A program made the position numbers and the translations under genes. From NCBI RefSeq assembly GCF_003399625.1, contig NZ_NBXA01000006.1, positions 1 to 64,000 of the forward strand: DNA of 64,000 nt, given 5' to 3'. Origin of the DNA: Subtercola boreus (GTDB lineage: Bacteria; Actinomycetota; Actinomycetes; Actinomycetales; Microbacteriaceae). Below are positions 1-8,842 of the stretch, one piece after another. The notes below the pieces were generated by a model, which saw only the letters and a program-made list of their open reading frames with translations, did no database searches and was not told the origin of the DNA. The number at the start of each line of letters is the position of its first letter. Position 1 is the stretch's first letter.

Positions 1-188
1 GTCACGAGAACGTGCTACGGATCACCGCGCACGCCCGCCGGGGCGCGTCCCCGGTCCGGATCCGCACCGTCATCGACAATGCGGTCACGGAATGGGACGA
101 CGTCCTCGGACACAGCGTCCCGGTCGTGATCCAGATCGTCAGCGGACTCCGCACAACGATCGCCCACAGCACCACCCGGGTCGCCTGA
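1..188 (+). CDS. C-terminal end of an unidentified protein (5' truncated by window)
   Basis: An open frame enters the window at its left edge (first whole codon at base 3) and stops at TGA 186-188, giving about 61 residues beginning HENVLRITAH and ending STTRVA. It is rich in Val, Arg and Thr with alternating hydrophobic residues, as in a small alpha/beta domain. It lies 62 bases before a CsbD gene. In many actinobacteria CsbD genes sit beside Asp23/Gls24-type envelope stress genes, so this may be a member of that cluster, but no motif confirms it. The full gene is not visible. Confidence 0.5.
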   Translation, partial: HENVLRITAHARRGASPVRIRTVIDNAVTEWDDVLGHSVPVVIQIVSGLRTTIAHSTTRVA

Positions 189-250
189 CCCACACCACAC
201 CACACCACCACACCACAACCAACACAACCACCACAGAAGGAGCAGAACGC

Positions 251-424
251 ATGAGTGCAGCAGACAAGATCAAGGCCGCAGCCGAGAACGTCGCCGGTAA
301 AGCCAAAGAGGCCGTCGGTAACGTCACCGACAACGACAAACTCGTCGCCGAAGGCAAAGCCGACCAGGCCAAAGGCCAGACCCGCAACAAAGTCGAAGAC
401 GTGAAAGACGTCTTCAAGAAGTAG
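251..424 (+). CDS. CsbD family general stress protein
   Basis: The product is 57 residues, MSAADKIKAAAENVAGKAKE onward, ending in FKK. It is very rich in Lys, Ala, Glu and Asp, has no Cys or Trp, and carries the family pattern of amphipathic helix, GKxKE, VTD/N and A-x-G-K-A-D-Q. CsbD proteins are small hydrophilic cytosolic proteins induced by general stress; the biochemical role is unknown. Start ATG 251 follows an aaggag ribosome site at about 236-241. A strong hairpin follows the stop. A longer frame opening at 92 is rejected because its upstream part is low-complexity Pro/His/Thr and overlaps the preceding gene end. Confidence 0.9.
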   Translation: MSAADKIKAAAENVAGKAKEAVGNVTDNDKLVAEGKADQAKGQTRNKVEDVKDVFKK

Positions 425-440
425 AACCACCCCCAGAACC

Positions 441-482
441 GTCCGGCCCCCGCCCCCCATGAGCGAGGGCCGGACGTCTTTC
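441..482 (+). terminator. Hairpin terminator after the CsbD gene
   Basis: A 9-bp perfect stem, GTCCGGCCC at 441-449 with GGGCCGGAC at 467-475, is followed by gtctttct. It lies between the CsbD gene and the converging regulator gene at 515, so it may serve both strands. Confidence 0.65.
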
Positions 483-514
483 TCCCCTGCGACACCCCCG
501 CGCCCGGACGCCGG

Positions 515-1180
515 TCAGGGGCCGCCCAGCCAGTGGTCGATGCGGTGGTGGTCGGGGGTGAAGCCGTGCCCCACGCCCCACAGCACCGCCTGGGTGCGGC
601 TGCCGACGCCGATCTTGCGGTAGATGCTGCGGATGTACGACTTCACCGTGTTCGGGCTGAGGTAGGTCAGCGTCGCGACATCCGCGTTGTTCTTGCCCTG
701 CGTGATGAGGGCGAGGATCTCGGATTCGCGGTCGGTGAAGCCTTCCCTGCGCCCCGGCCAGTCCAGGCCGAGAGCACTGCCCGCTCTCCGAGGCGGTGTG
801 CTGACCACGATCTCGCCGGCCTGCACCGCCTCGAGGGCCGCAACCAGGTCCCGGGCGGGCAGCGTCTTGGAGAGGTAGCCGTGGATGCCGAGGTCCAGAG
901 CGTTCTGGATGAGCTCGGGCTGGAAGTTCCAGGTGTAGACGACGACGCGGTCGGCCCGGGTGTTCTTCACCAGGGCGGCGAGCTCCGTCTGGTCGGACTC
1001 GGGCTGCGCGAACGAGTCGTACATCACGATGTCGACATGGTCGTCGAGAGTCGCGTTCGCATCGATCTCAGCCACCAGGACCCGGTCGCGGTACTCATCG
1101 AACATGTGCGCCAACCCTGTCAGCACCACGTCGTAATCGTCGACCAACGCGACGAGCAGAGGCTTCCGAACGCGTTCCAT
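515..1180 (-). CDS. NarL/FixJ-type response regulator (receiver + LuxR HTH)
   Basis: The protein has 221 residues. The N-terminal half is a receiver: acidic pair in VDDYD near residue 14, candidate phosphoacceptor in VMYDS near residue 52, and conserved Lys in YLSKT near residue 105. The C-terminal half is a LuxR-type helix-turn-helix, from FTDRESEILALI through NTVKSYIRSIYRKIGV. It should be a DNA-binding transcription factor. No kinase adjoins it; the GlsB-like gene is divergent at 1329. Start ATG 1180 fits the receiver boundary; a longer frame to 1567 runs through the neighbouring gene on the other strand and is rejected. The partner kinase is unknown. Confidence 0.85.
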   Translation of the reverse strand: MERVRKPLLVALVDDYDVVLTGLAHMFDEYRDRVLVAEIDANATLDDHVDIVMYDSFAQPESDQTELAALVKNTRADRVVVYTWNFQPELIQNALDLGIHGYLSKTLPARDLVAALEAVQAGEIVVSTPPRRAGSALGLDWPGRREGFTDRESEILALITQGKNNADVATLTYLSPNTVKSYIRSIYRKIGVGSRTQAVLWGVGHGFTPDHHRIDHWLGGP

Positions 1181-1328
1181 GAACCCAAAGTACAACAGGA
1201 TGTCTCGGCCGAAATCACCCCTAGGGGTGTCGCGGTACGCCCCGATGGCTGGTTCGCTGTAACAACAGAGCCACCCAGCGGCGCAGGATCCCCTGTTCGT
1301 CGCGGTGGACCCCATCGAAGGACACATC

Positions 1329-1607
1329 ATGCTCGGTCTCATCATCAGCCTCATCGTCGTCGGCCTGATCGCCGGTGCTCTCGCCCGCCTGATCATCCCG
1401 GGCAGGCAGAACCTGTCCATTCCGCTCACGATCCTGCTCGGAATCATCGGCTCCTTCGTCGGCGGGTTCCTCGGCTTCCTGATCTTCCAGCACGACCCGA
1501 TGGACGGCTTCTTCCAGCCCGCGGGGATCATCGGTTCCATCATCGGCGCGGTCATCGTGCTGTTCATCTGGACCCGTTTCGCCGGTCGCGGCGCCGTCCG
1601 TCGCTGA
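1329..1607 (+). CDS. GlsB/YeaQ/YmgE family small membrane protein
   Basis: The product is 92 residues beginning MLGLIISLIVVGLIAGALAR. It shows the family layout of three hydrophobic segments (about residues 2-22, 32-53 and 63-84) separated by the glycine-rich GxxxG pattern and a short basic loop RLIIPGRQN, and a basic end RFAGRGAVRR. These are small inner-membrane proteins tied to stress responses; no enzyme activity is known. Start ATG 1329 has gaagga at 1316-1321. An in-frame start at 1305 lacks a ribosome site. The gene sits between two response-regulator genes on the other strand. Confidence 0.88.
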   Translation: MLGLIISLIVVGLIAGALARLIIPGRQNLSIPLTILLGIIGSFVGGFLGFLIFQHDPMDGFFQPAGIIGSIIGAVIVLFIWTRFAGRGAVRR

Positions 1608-1612
1608 CGCCG

Positions 1613-2287
1613 TCAGATCTCGTCGGTGTGCGGGGTTCCCGCCTCGGAGAGGTAGCGGATGACCGCGAGCACTCGACGGTGATCGTCGGCGTCGACGGGC
1701 AGGCCGAACTCGCTGTAGATGTTCGAGGTGTGCTGCACCACCGCTTTCTCTGAGGTGCCGAGCCGCGCAGCAATGTGGGCGTTACTGCGGCCTTCAGCCA
1801 TCAGTCCGAGCACCTCGAGCTGGCGGGCTGTCAGCGTTGTGACCGGGCCTTTGGCTTTCGTGGCGCGCGACATGAGCACGGCCACCACCTCAGGGTCGAG
1901 CGCTGTACCGCCCGCCTGCACCCGGCGGAGGTCGGCGGTGAAGGTGCGCACGTCGGCGATGCGTTGTTTGAGCATGTAGCCGAAACCGCCGTCGAGCTGG
2001 TTCAGCAGTTCGGTGGCATAGCGGCGTTGCACATACTGTGACAGCACCACGACGGCGATGCCCGGATGGGAGTGACGGATGCGGAGGGCCGCAAGCAGAC
2101 CCTCGTCGGTGTGGGTCGGCGGCATCCGGATGTCGGTGATCACGAGGTCGGGCAGGAACGCGTCGACCTCGTTCTCGAGTTCGACGGCGGTTCCCACCGC
2201 GGCAACGACGTCGAAGCCGTCGTGCGCGAGCAGGTTCGCGAGCCCTTCGCGGAGCAGGACTTCGTCTTCACCGATCACGACGCGCAT
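1613..2287 (-). CDS. NarL-type response regulator, partner of the adjacent kinase
   Basis: The protein has 224 residues. Receiver features are the acidic residues in IGEDEVLLREGL at the N-terminus, the phosphoacceptor Asp in PDLVITDIRMP near residue 52, and Lys in YMLKQRI near residue 107. A LuxR-type helix-turn-helix follows: LTARQLEVLGLMAEGRSN through KAVVQHTSNIYSEFGL. Its start overlaps the end of the kinase gene by 13 bases, so the two are translationally coupled and almost surely form one two-component system. The target genes are not evident. Confidence 0.9.
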   Translation of the reverse strand: MRVVIGEDEVLLREGLANLLAHDGFDVVAAVGTAVELENEVDAFLPDLVITDIRMPPTHTDEGLLAALRIRHSHPGIAVVVLSQYVQRRYATELLNQLDGGFGYMLKQRIADVRTFTADLRRVQAGGTALDPEVVAVLMSRATKAKGPVTTLTARQLEVLGLMAEGRSNAHIAARLGTSEKAVVQHTSNIYSEFGLPVDADDHRRVLAVIRYLSEAGTPHTDEI

Positions 2288-4050
2288 GGCAACTCCACTC
2301 TCAGCCGGGTCCCCTTGTCGAGCTCGGACGAGACGACGAAGGTGCCGCCGAAAGCTTCGACCCGGTCCCTGAGACCCTTCAGCCCGGTGCCTGCATCGAC
2401 GCTGGCGCCGCCTCGCCCGTCGTCTTCTATGACAACCGTCAGGTATTCGTCTTCACTGTTCAGGCTCACGATGACGACGGAGGCCCCGGAGTGCTTCACA
2501 GCATTGGTCAGGGCCTCTGCCACCACGAGGTAGGCGGTCTGGGCTGTCTGCTGATCGAGCTCGCGGTCATCGATGTCGCCTTCGAGTCGCGCGGGGATGT
2601 CGAGTCTGTCGACCAGGTCTTCTGCTGCGGCGAAGAGCCCGCGTTCGATCAGTGCGGCGGGCAACACCGCATGCACCAGGTGGCGGAGTTCAGCTGCCGC
2701 CTGGTCGATCCGCGTGCGGAGCGCGGTCGCGGCCCGTGCCGTGACGAACGGGGTGGTGTCGGCGTTGGCGATCTGCTGGGCCTCGAGGGCGAGGAGCACG
2801 AATTGCACCTGAAGGCCGTCGTGCAGGTCGCGGGCGATGCGGCTGCGCTCCCTGTCGGCGGCCTCGACCAGACGCATCCGCGACAGTCCCAGTGCTTCGT
2901 TGCTCGCCACGAGGGCTGCCGTCAGGCGTTCGCGGTCCAGGGCGACGGCAAGCACCCGCCCTGCTCTCTCGACCGAGCCCGGATCGGCGATCATCCGGCT
3001 GTCGTATTCGATCGCACCGGCCAGGCGGGATTCGACGTGCACGTCGTGCCTGACCCGGGGCGACTGTGCTGTCGGGCTCTCTGCCGGGGCGCCCCTGCTG
3101 TCGATGAAGGTCTCCCGTTCCTCAGACCAGTAGACAACGCGCAGGGAGTCGTCGCCGAGGGCTCCGGCCAGTGCCTGCGCGACGGCGGATCGCGTGGATC
3201 CGGGGAGGCTGAGCCAGGTGCTGAGCGCGTCGGCCTCGGCGGTGCGGGCGAACCCGCCGGCCAGTACCCCCACCAGGAAGGCGAGGGGGATGCCCGCCAT
3301 GGCCACCAGTTGAACTGCCCCGACCGCGACGCTGTCAGCTCCGAACAGGGGCAGTACGTTGCTCGCGAACGGAATGATCAGCACCGCGAGGATGCCGTAG
3401 AGGTACAGCGGCAGCAGCACCCGGAGGTTCTTCGGGTCGGCAGAGCGCAACCGATCGACGAGCAGCGCCGCCGTGACGAGGAACACGGCGAGTCCTGCGC
3501 TCGCCTGCGCTGCGAGCAGCACCCGGGCTTCCGCGGGGGGGAGGAGATAGTTCGGCACCTGCAGGATGAGGCACACGACGTAACCGGCGATCACCGTGGT
3601 GACGGAGAGGCGGCCGCGCAGTTGGCCTGAGGGGAACGCGTGCAGGAGGTGCACCGTCACGGCGAGGATCAGCGTCGCGGAGATGGTGCTCACCTCGGTG
3701 AGAACAGGCAGACCGAGATTGCCGATGCCTGCGAGGAACATTGCCACCGCCCCGAAGAGCAGCAGCGCCCCTGTGCCGTTCGAGGGGCGCCGCCACCAGG
3801 CGAGGAGTCCGGTGCTCGACCAGGCCCAGAACTCGAGGGTGAAGGCCGCGGGGATCCAGAACTCCGTCGGCCCGTTCCAGCCGACGGAGAGCTGGATGCC
3901 GCCGAGCAGAAGGGCGAACAGTGACAGCAGAACGAGGCCTGCCGCGCGCGACGGCGTTCGGATGGGTCGCACGAGCGTCGGAGTGGGCCGTTTTGAAGGC
4001 TTCATGTCGGTCGTCACGCTGCATCCCCATTTCGCAGGCGCGACCGTCAT
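2275..4050 (-). CDS. Membrane sensor histidine kinase, HisKA_3 (NarL partner) type
   Basis: The protein has about 591 residues. The N-terminal half contains about eight to ten hydrophobic segments (from GLVLLSLFALLLGGIQLS to PLAFLVGVLAGG), a multi-pass sensor region. A cytosolic linker is followed by the HisKA_3 phosphorylation site RSRIARDLHDGLQ and an HATPase domain with EALTNAVKHSGA and DDGRGGA, ending in GTRLRVELPCAS. ATG 4050 is chosen because gaaagg precedes it by 8 bases; GTG 4017 and ATG 4005 are in-frame alternatives. It is coupled to the regulator gene downstream. The signal it senses cannot be told. Confidence 0.88.
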   Translation of the reverse strand: MTVAPAKWGCSVTTDMKPSKRPTPTLVRPIRTPSRAAGLVLLSLFALLLGGIQLSVGWNGPTEFWIPAAFTLEFWAWSSTGLLAWWRRPSNGTGALLLFGAVAMFLAGIGNLGLPVLTEVSTISATLILAVTVHLLHAFPSGQLRGRLSVTTVIAGYVVCLILQVPNYLLPPAEARVLLAAQASAGLAVFLVTAALLVDRLRSADPKNLRVLLPLYLYGILAVLIIPFASNVLPLFGADSVAVGAVQLVAMAGIPLAFLVGVLAGGFARTAEADALSTWLSLPGSTRSAVAQALAGALGDDSLRVVYWSEERETFIDSRGAPAESPTAQSPRVRHDVHVESRLAGAIEYDSRMIADPGSVERAGRVLAVALDRERLTAALVASNEALGLSRMRLVEAADRERSRIARDLHDGLQVQFVLLALEAQQIANADTTPFVTARAATALRTRIDQAAAELRHLVHAVLPAALIERGLFAAAEDLVDRLDIPARLEGDIDDRELDQQTAQTAYLVVAEALTNAVKHSGASVVIVSLNSEDEYLTVVIEDDGRGGASVDAGTGLKGLRDRVEAFGGTFVVSSELDKGTRLRVELPCAS

Positions 4051-4151
4051 TCTGACCGCCTTTCCACTATGGCACTGCGGCGCACTCGAGCTGCCGTCCC
4101 CCCGACCGATTGACGGTGTTCGCGGGTGCGGCAGCTCGAGAACCGGGCTCA

Positions 4152-4547
4152 TCAGCTGGTTCGGCGGCGGCAGCTGCTGCGGCGACGTGCGAACGCGAGG
4201 ATCAGCCCGCCGATCGAGAGCGCTGCGATGCCGCCCAGCAGTCCGGCATCGATGGACGATGCTCCGGTGTTCGCCAGTGCGGCCAGTCTGGCCGGGGAGT
4301 TCGCGCCATGCAGCGAGGCGGTCGGAATCCCTCCCGTCGGAGAGCCGGGCAACAGCACAGCGGGGGTGCCGCCTGACGGATCCGGTTCCTCGCCGCCCAG
4401 GCCGCCTTTCGTCAGCAGCTCGCTTTTCATCGAAACACGGTGGACGACCTTGGACTCTGTGCCGGTGCCACCCTTTTCGCTGTAGCTGCCCCAGGTTTTG
4501 TAGGGGGCCCGAACCCTGGTGGGCCCCTTCTGGAGGGTGGCCGGCAC
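4152..4547 (-). CDS. LANTG sortase-anchor tail, perhaps the detached C-terminus of the upstream beta-lactamase-like protein
   Basis: The frame ends in a clear cell-wall sorting signal: LANTG, then a hydrophobic stretch (AGLLGGIAALSIGGLILAF), then ARRRSSCRRR. LAxTG is the form recognised by class E sortases of high-GC actinobacteria. A Gly/Pro/Ser-rich linker precedes it. There is no signal peptide and no good ribosome site at GTG 4547 or ATG 4430, so a free-standing protein is doubtful. The frame is the same as that of the serine hydrolase ending at 4563, separated by its TAG and five codons. It may be the C-terminal part of an ancestral anchored hydrolase, or a remnant of another gene. Confidence 0.45.
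   Translation of the reverse strand: MPATLQKGPTRVRAPYKTWGSYSEKGGTGTESKVVHRVSMKSELLTKGGLGGEEPDPSGGTPAVLLPGSPTGGIPTASLHGANSPARLAALANTGASSIDAGLLGGIAALSIGGLILAFARRRSSCRRRTS
4504..4527 (-). terminator. Hairpin just after the serine hydrolase gene
   Basis: A perfect 7-bp GC stem (GGGGCCC / GGGCCCC) with a 10-base loop lies about 36 bases past the stop of the minus-strand gene ending at 4563. Only ctacaaaa follows, not a U-run, so termination is possible but not certain. It falls inside the LANTG frame. Confidence 0.4.
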
Positions 4548-4562
4548 ATCGGAGGAGCACCG

Positions 4563-5804
4563 CTACGGGGTGTACATCGCGTCGATCAGCTTCCGCGAGA
4601 TCATCGCAGCCGGGCCCTGTCCGTTCGCGGCCGGCGCGAGGTTCGCCCACACCACGAGGGTGACATCGCTCACCGGGTCGTAACCCATGAAGGAGTTGAA
4701 GCCGGGGAGCTCGCCGGTATGACCGTAGAACTGCCCGAACTGGCCGAGGTTCCACCCGTACTTGGTGGCATCCGGGGCATCCGAGGTGGCCAGCGGGCTA
4801 GCCATGCGCGCCTTCTGCATCTCGGGGTCGAGCAGGCCCGGCGTCTTGCCGCCCAGCGCCTCGACCCAGGTCGCGAGGTCACCGATGGTCGAGATCCCCG
4901 ATCCGGCCGACCAGGCCCAGGACGGGTTCTCGAGGGTGCCATCGTTCGGCAGGAAGGTTCCGGCATCCGCCTGCTGCAGGAGGTCGGGTGGAAGCTTCGA
5001 GGAGGCGATGGTGTTCACGTTCGTCCACCAGAAGTAGCCGTCGGAGTGCGGGCTCGGGAGGCTGCTGTCACCGAGCTCCGGAAAGGAGGTCTCGGTGAGG
5101 CCGAGAGGCGTGAACAGGCGATCCGCGAAGATCGTGCGCAGCGGCTTGCCGTCGAGCTTCTCGGCAATGAGCCCGAGCAGGATGGTGTTGGTGTTCGAGT
5201 AGTGGTATTTCGTTCCCGGTGCGAAGTCGACCGGTAGCGCCAGGCCCATGGCCACGAGTTCCTCGGGCTGCCACACGCGCTGTGGCTCAGCGTCGAGAGC
5301 AGCGTTCAACGCGTAGGTCTCTGTGTAGTTGGCGAGACCGCTCCGCATCATGAGCATCTGCTCGATCGTGATGTTGTCGCCGTTCGGCACGTCGGGCCGG
5401 TACTTCGACACCGGGTCGGCGAGAGCGATCTTCCCCTCCTGTACGAGTTGGAGGATGACGGTGCCCGTCCAGGTCTTCGTGTTCGACCCGATACGGATGT
5501 GATCATCGATGGAGACCGGCGTGCTGCCACCGGGCGCGGTCACGCCGTAGGTGGCCGTGAAGTCGCCCTCCGGGGTGCGGAGCAGCATGGCGGCGCCCGG
5601 CTGCCCGTACTCTTTGGCCGTCGCCTCGAAGAGGGCGGTCAGGCCGGCCTGGTCGAGAGGCTTCAGGGTCTTGGCCGCGGATGTCGCGGCCGGAGCTTCT
5701 GTCGATGTCGCCACCGGAGTGGTCGTGGTCTGCCCCGTGCAGGCGGTCAGTACGAATGCGGTGACCAGGGCCGCGGCGGCTGTTGTCGTTCGTAGAGCTC
5801 TCAT
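4563..5804 (-). CDS. Secreted lipoprotein of the serine beta-lactamase / D-Ala-D-Ala hydrolase family
   Basis: The protein has 413 residues and begins with a lipoprotein signal ending LTAC (Cys near 22), so it should be anchored outside the membrane. The beta-lactamase fold motifs are present: SNTK (Ser107, Lys110), YSN near 202-204, and HTG in FYGHTGELPGF. The family (class C beta-lactamase-like, DD-peptidase, esterase) acts on D-amino-acid peptides or esters; the substrate is not clear. ATG 5804 is preferred, with aggagg ten bases upstream; TTG 5810 is too close. It follows the PBP4-like gene directly (TGA 5809-5807), as the third gene of an operon. Confidence 0.85.
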   Translation of the reverse strand: MRALRTTTAAAALVTAFVLTACTGQTTTTPVATSTEAPAATSAAKTLKPLDQAGLTALFEATAKEYGQPGAAMLLRTPEGDFTATYGVTAPGGSTPVSIDDHIRIGSNTKTWTGTVILQLVQEGKIALADPVSKYRPDVPNGDNITIEQMLMMRSGLANYTETYALNAALDAEPQRVWQPEELVAMGLALPVDFAPGTKYHYSNTNTILLGLIAEKLDGKPLRTIFADRLFTPLGLTETSFPELGDSSLPSPHSDGYFWWTNVNTIASSKLPPDLLQQADAGTFLPNDGTLENPSWAWSAGSGISTIGDLATWVEALGGKTPGLLDPEMQKARMASPLATSDAPDATKYGWNLGQFGQFYGHTGELPGFNSFMGYDPVSDVTLVVWANLAPAANGQGPAAMISRKLIDAMYTP

Positions 5805-5806
5805 TT

Positions 5807-7426
5807 TCAATACGCCTCCTGGATCAGCGCGGCCACTTTGCCCACGTCGTCATTCGCTTCGAACACCCCGCTGTTGTCGGGATAGAAACCCTGGTTGACG
5901 ATGATGGTGAAGGCGAGATGGCGACCCTTCTCCGTGTCCATCACCCCGCCCAGCGTCTTGGTGGTCAGCCGGACTCGGTCGTTCAGCGCATCGCCGCCGA
6001 CGAGGGTGCCTGTCTTCGCGAACACCTTGCCGGCGGCCTCGCTGCCCTTCTGGACGTCGGCGAGGGAGCCGTCGACGCCGAGGATCGGCAGGGTCTCCTT
6101 CCACCGTCCCGCATCGGGGCGCTTGGCCATGAGCGTCTGGATGTCGACTGCATTCTGAGGTGTGATGAAGTTGCCCTCGAGACCGGAGCCGTCGATGAGT
6201 GACGCCCCGAGCGTGTCGAGTCCGGCATCCGACCAGATCTTCTGGATCAGAGCCATGCCGTCGTCGCAGTCGGTGAGGCCGGCATCCGCGGCGATGCGGC
6301 AGACGAGCGCCTGCGCACCGCGGTTGTAGCTGATCTTCATGACGTACTTCACCTCTTCCGCGAGCGGCAGCGACACGAGTTCGGCCGCGGCGGGCAGGGC
6401 GGTGACCGCCGCAGTGTCGGGCAGGGATGCGCCGGGGTTGACAGCCGTCGGATTCGCCGTCACCGACACTCCGGCCCGCTGAAGCGCCTCGATGAGAGCG
6501 GTGCGGGCGAACGTGGCCGTGTCGTCGAGTTCCCACACCTTGAGGGCGGGGTTGCTGCCGGCGGCGACGGTGCCCGCGATCACGATGGTGTTCGGGTCGT
6601 CGGGCGAGATCGCAGGGTTTTCGAGCACGGCTTTCTCTCCCGCGGCGACGGTCTTCACCTCGTTGACCAGCTTCCAGGGGCCGACCGCTGGGGTGAGGGC
6701 CGCCGTCGCCGGCTCGCCCGCGGCACCCGGCGTCACCATGATGTCGAGCAGGTTCTGGTTGATGATGGTCGGCGTGACGGGCTTCTCGGCCAGCGTGCCG
6801 GTGAACAGCCGGTCGTCGACGACCACATCCCCGTTCACGGCATCGATACCGGAGGCCTTGACCTGTGCAGCGAGTTTGTTGAGCCCGGCGAGCGGATCTT
6901 CGGGGGTGAGTGTTGCGCCCGGCAGAGGGTTGGCGTCATTGTGGTCGAGGTTCGCGAAGTCGACTGTGCCGTCGGCCTTCGTGCGCCCGCCCATCGTGAG
7001 GTCGCCCTGGCCCACGAGGATGAGGTCGCCGGTGAGGGTGCCGCCTGCCACGGTTCCGGACTGCTTCACCGGGGTGGTGATCGTGTGATCCGGTCCCCAC
7101 TTCACCCAGGCGGCACCGGCGCTGTAGGTCTTCACGAACGAACCGGGCTCGGCGAGCTTGTCTCCGTCGAGGTCGACGAGGATCTCGCCGGTGTCGAGGT
7201 CGGCGACCGAGATGACCCACCGGCCACTCGCGAACTGGGGCTGGTTCATCACCTCGAGCGCCGCATCCGGAAGCCCGGGAACAGAGCTCAGCCCGGAGCC
7301 CGGCGTCTTCGTGACGGTGGGAGTGCCGCCCACGCAGCCCGCGGTCAGCGAGGCCGCTGCCACGACGGCCAGAACGGACACGCCGCGCATCCAACAGGTC
7401 CGTCTGATGCTCCTCGACGCGCTCAC
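5807..7426 (-). CDS. dacB: D-alanyl-D-alanine carboxypeptidase/endopeptidase, PBP4 (S13) family
   Basis: The protein has 539 residues with a lipoprotein-type signal (SLTAGC). The three penicillin-binding motifs are in order: SFVK (Ser96, Lys99), SYN in MKISYNRGAQ, and KTG in VFAKTGTLVGG. Between the first two is the long insertion typical of the S13 family. It should trim pentapeptides or cleave cross-links in peptidoglycan at the cell surface. The start is GTG 7426, overlapping the previous stop by four bases (GTGA). The usual lead-in to the first motif is altered here to EPGSF, worth noting but not disabling. Its neighbours are two related hydrolases, so the operon is dedicated to wall or beta-lactam chemistry. 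Confidence 0.88.
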   Translation of the reverse strand: MSASRSIRRTCWMRGVSVLAVVAAASLTAGCVGGTPTVTKTPGSGLSSVPGLPDAALEVMNQPQFASGRWVISVADLDTGEILVDLDGDKLAEPGSFVKTYSAGAAWVKWGPDHTITTPVKQSGTVAGGTLTGDLILVGQGDLTMGGRTKADGTVDFANLDHNDANPLPGATLTPEDPLAGLNKLAAQVKASGIDAVNGDVVVDDRLFTGTLAEKPVTPTIINQNLLDIMVTPGAAGEPATAALTPAVGPWKLVNEVKTVAAGEKAVLENPAISPDDPNTIVIAGTVAAGSNPALKVWELDDTATFARTALIEALQRAGVSVTANPTAVNPGASLPDTAAVTALPAAAELVSLPLAEEVKYVMKISYNRGAQALVCRIAADAGLTDCDDGMALIQKIWSDAGLDTLGASLIDGSGLEGNFITPQNAVDIQTLMAKRPDAGRWKETLPILGVDGSLADVQKGSEAAGKVFAKTGTLVGGDALNDRVRLTTKTLGGVMDTEKGRHLAFTIIVNQGFYPDNSGVFEANDDVGKVAALIQEAY

Positions 7427-8649
7427 TTGCCGCCCTCCTTCGCCAGAACAGCGGCGAGAGCGCGGAACGCCTGGTCTGCCGGATGTGACTTGTCGGCCGT
7501 GTCGGATTCGTTCATGTACACCACGATGCTTGCCCCTGTCTTGTTGTCATGGAAGGTCGCCGCGGTGAAGCCCACGCCTTCGCCGTTGTGGCCCCACCAG
7601 CCGTCTGTCGTGCCCATGCCCACGGCGTAGAGGTCGTAGGGCGGTTTGGCGATCTCGTGGCCCACCTGCCGGAGCGTCTGCGTGGCGGGCTGCAGAAGCG
7701 CACCGGAGCCGAGTGTGTCGGCCCACACCCGGCCGTCGTCGAGCGTCGAGAACATCGACCCGGCGGGGCCGAGAACAGACGAGTTCTCCGTCTGGCCCTG
7801 CATCACGCCGTTCTCGGGCTGGTAGCCCACCGGATGCGGCGCTGCCCACTTCGAGGCATCCACCATGTAGGTCGTGCCGGTCTGGCCGAGCGGGTCGAGG
7901 ATGCGCTTCTGCAGCACCTCGGCGTAGGGCTCGCCGGTCACCTTCTCGATGACCGCGCCGAGGAAGTTGATGTTGGAGTTCGTGTAGACATACTGCGTGC
8001 CGGGTTCGAACTGGGCCGGCTGCCCCAGCGCGAAGCCGTTGAGATCGTCGAGCGTGAAGATCCGGGCGGGGTCGGCCTCAAAGGCTTCCGCGAACGGCTG
8101 GGTGAAGTACTCGGCGTTGCCGCTCGACATGTTCGCCAGTTGCAGCAGGGTGATCCTGTCACCGTCGGTGACGCCATCCACGTACCTGTCGAGGGTGTCG
8201 TCGAGGCTCAGCTTGCCTTCGTCGGCGAGCATCAGGATGAGGCTGACGGTGTAAGACTTCGTGAGGCTGCGGATCGGCCACACCATGTCGGTCGTCACCG
8301 GAACGTTGCCGGCGACGTCGGCGAGGCCCGCCGCGGTTGTCCACGAACCCTGCCCCGGAATCCAGACGCCGGCGGCGGCACCCGGCACGTTGTACTCGGC
8401 CATGACGCCTGCGAGGGCTGCCTGGAGGTCGGTCTGCAGCGCCGCGGGGAGGTCGCCCGCAGGGGCCGCGGGGCGGGTGATCGCGGGCGTGGTCGCCGCC
8501 GCACTCGCGCTCGCGGAACCAGCGCCGGCCGGCCCGCCCGCGGGCGCAGCCGAGGAGCACGCGGTGAGCAGCAGGCCGCTCACCGCGACGATCCCCAGTG
8601 TCGTCGCGAGCATCCGGGCCCGCCGGGAAGATCTGTCGGTGTTCTTCAT
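7423..8649 (-). CDS. Secreted lipoprotein of the beta-lactamase / D-Ala-D-Ala carboxypeptidase (S12-like) family
   Basis: The protein has 408 residues. A lipoprotein signal ends in LLTAC (Cys near 31) and is followed by an Ala/Gly/Ser/Pro linker. Motifs are SLTK (Ser128, Lys131), YTN in YVYTNSNINFLG, and HNG in WWGHNGEGVGF. It resembles R61-type DD-carboxypeptidases more than true beta-lactamases, but the substrate cannot be assigned. ATG 8649 has gaggag very close upstream; it is the first gene of the three-gene operon and its stop overlaps the PBP4-like start. The divergent gene at 8843 shares the 193-base upstream region. Confidence 0.85.
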   Translation of the reverse strand: MKNTDRSSRRARMLATTLGIVAVSGLLLTACSSAAPAGGPAGAGSASASAAATTPAITRPAAPAGDLPAALQTDLQAALAGVMAEYNVPGAAAGVWIPGQGSWTTAAGLADVAGNVPVTTDMVWPIRSLTKSYTVSLILMLADEGKLSLDDTLDRYVDGVTDGDRITLLQLANMSSGNAEYFTQPFAEAFEADPARIFTLDDLNGFALGQPAQFEPGTQYVYTNSNINFLGAVIEKVTGEPYAEVLQKRILDPLGQTGTTYMVDASKWAAPHPVGYQPENGVMQGQTENSSVLGPAGSMFSTLDDGRVWADTLGSGALLQPATQTLRQVGHEIAKPPYDLYAVGMGTTDGWWGHNGEGVGFTAATFHDNKTGASIVVYMNESDTADKSHPADQAFRALAAVLAKEGGK

Positions 8650-8842
8650 GCTCCTCGTCCTTGCCCTCCCGCCGTCGGGTGGAGCCATCTGCGGCTCCTC
8701 CCACGATGTCGAATCCGCAGAGGCAGGGCCATAGACCTAGGTCCAGACGCCCGCTGCACGCGACTCTTCGACAGACTGGGAGGAGCGCGAGGAGCAGGCC
8801 GATCATCCTGCACGGCCAGAACACCAACGGAAGGACACCGCC

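Noticed and set aside
4563-4565. Programmed read-through of TAG to add the LANTG tail
   Set aside because: The upstream protein is already a lipoprotein, and a GC hairpin follows the stop. A remnant explains the data more simply; kept as a finding only for the in-frame tail.
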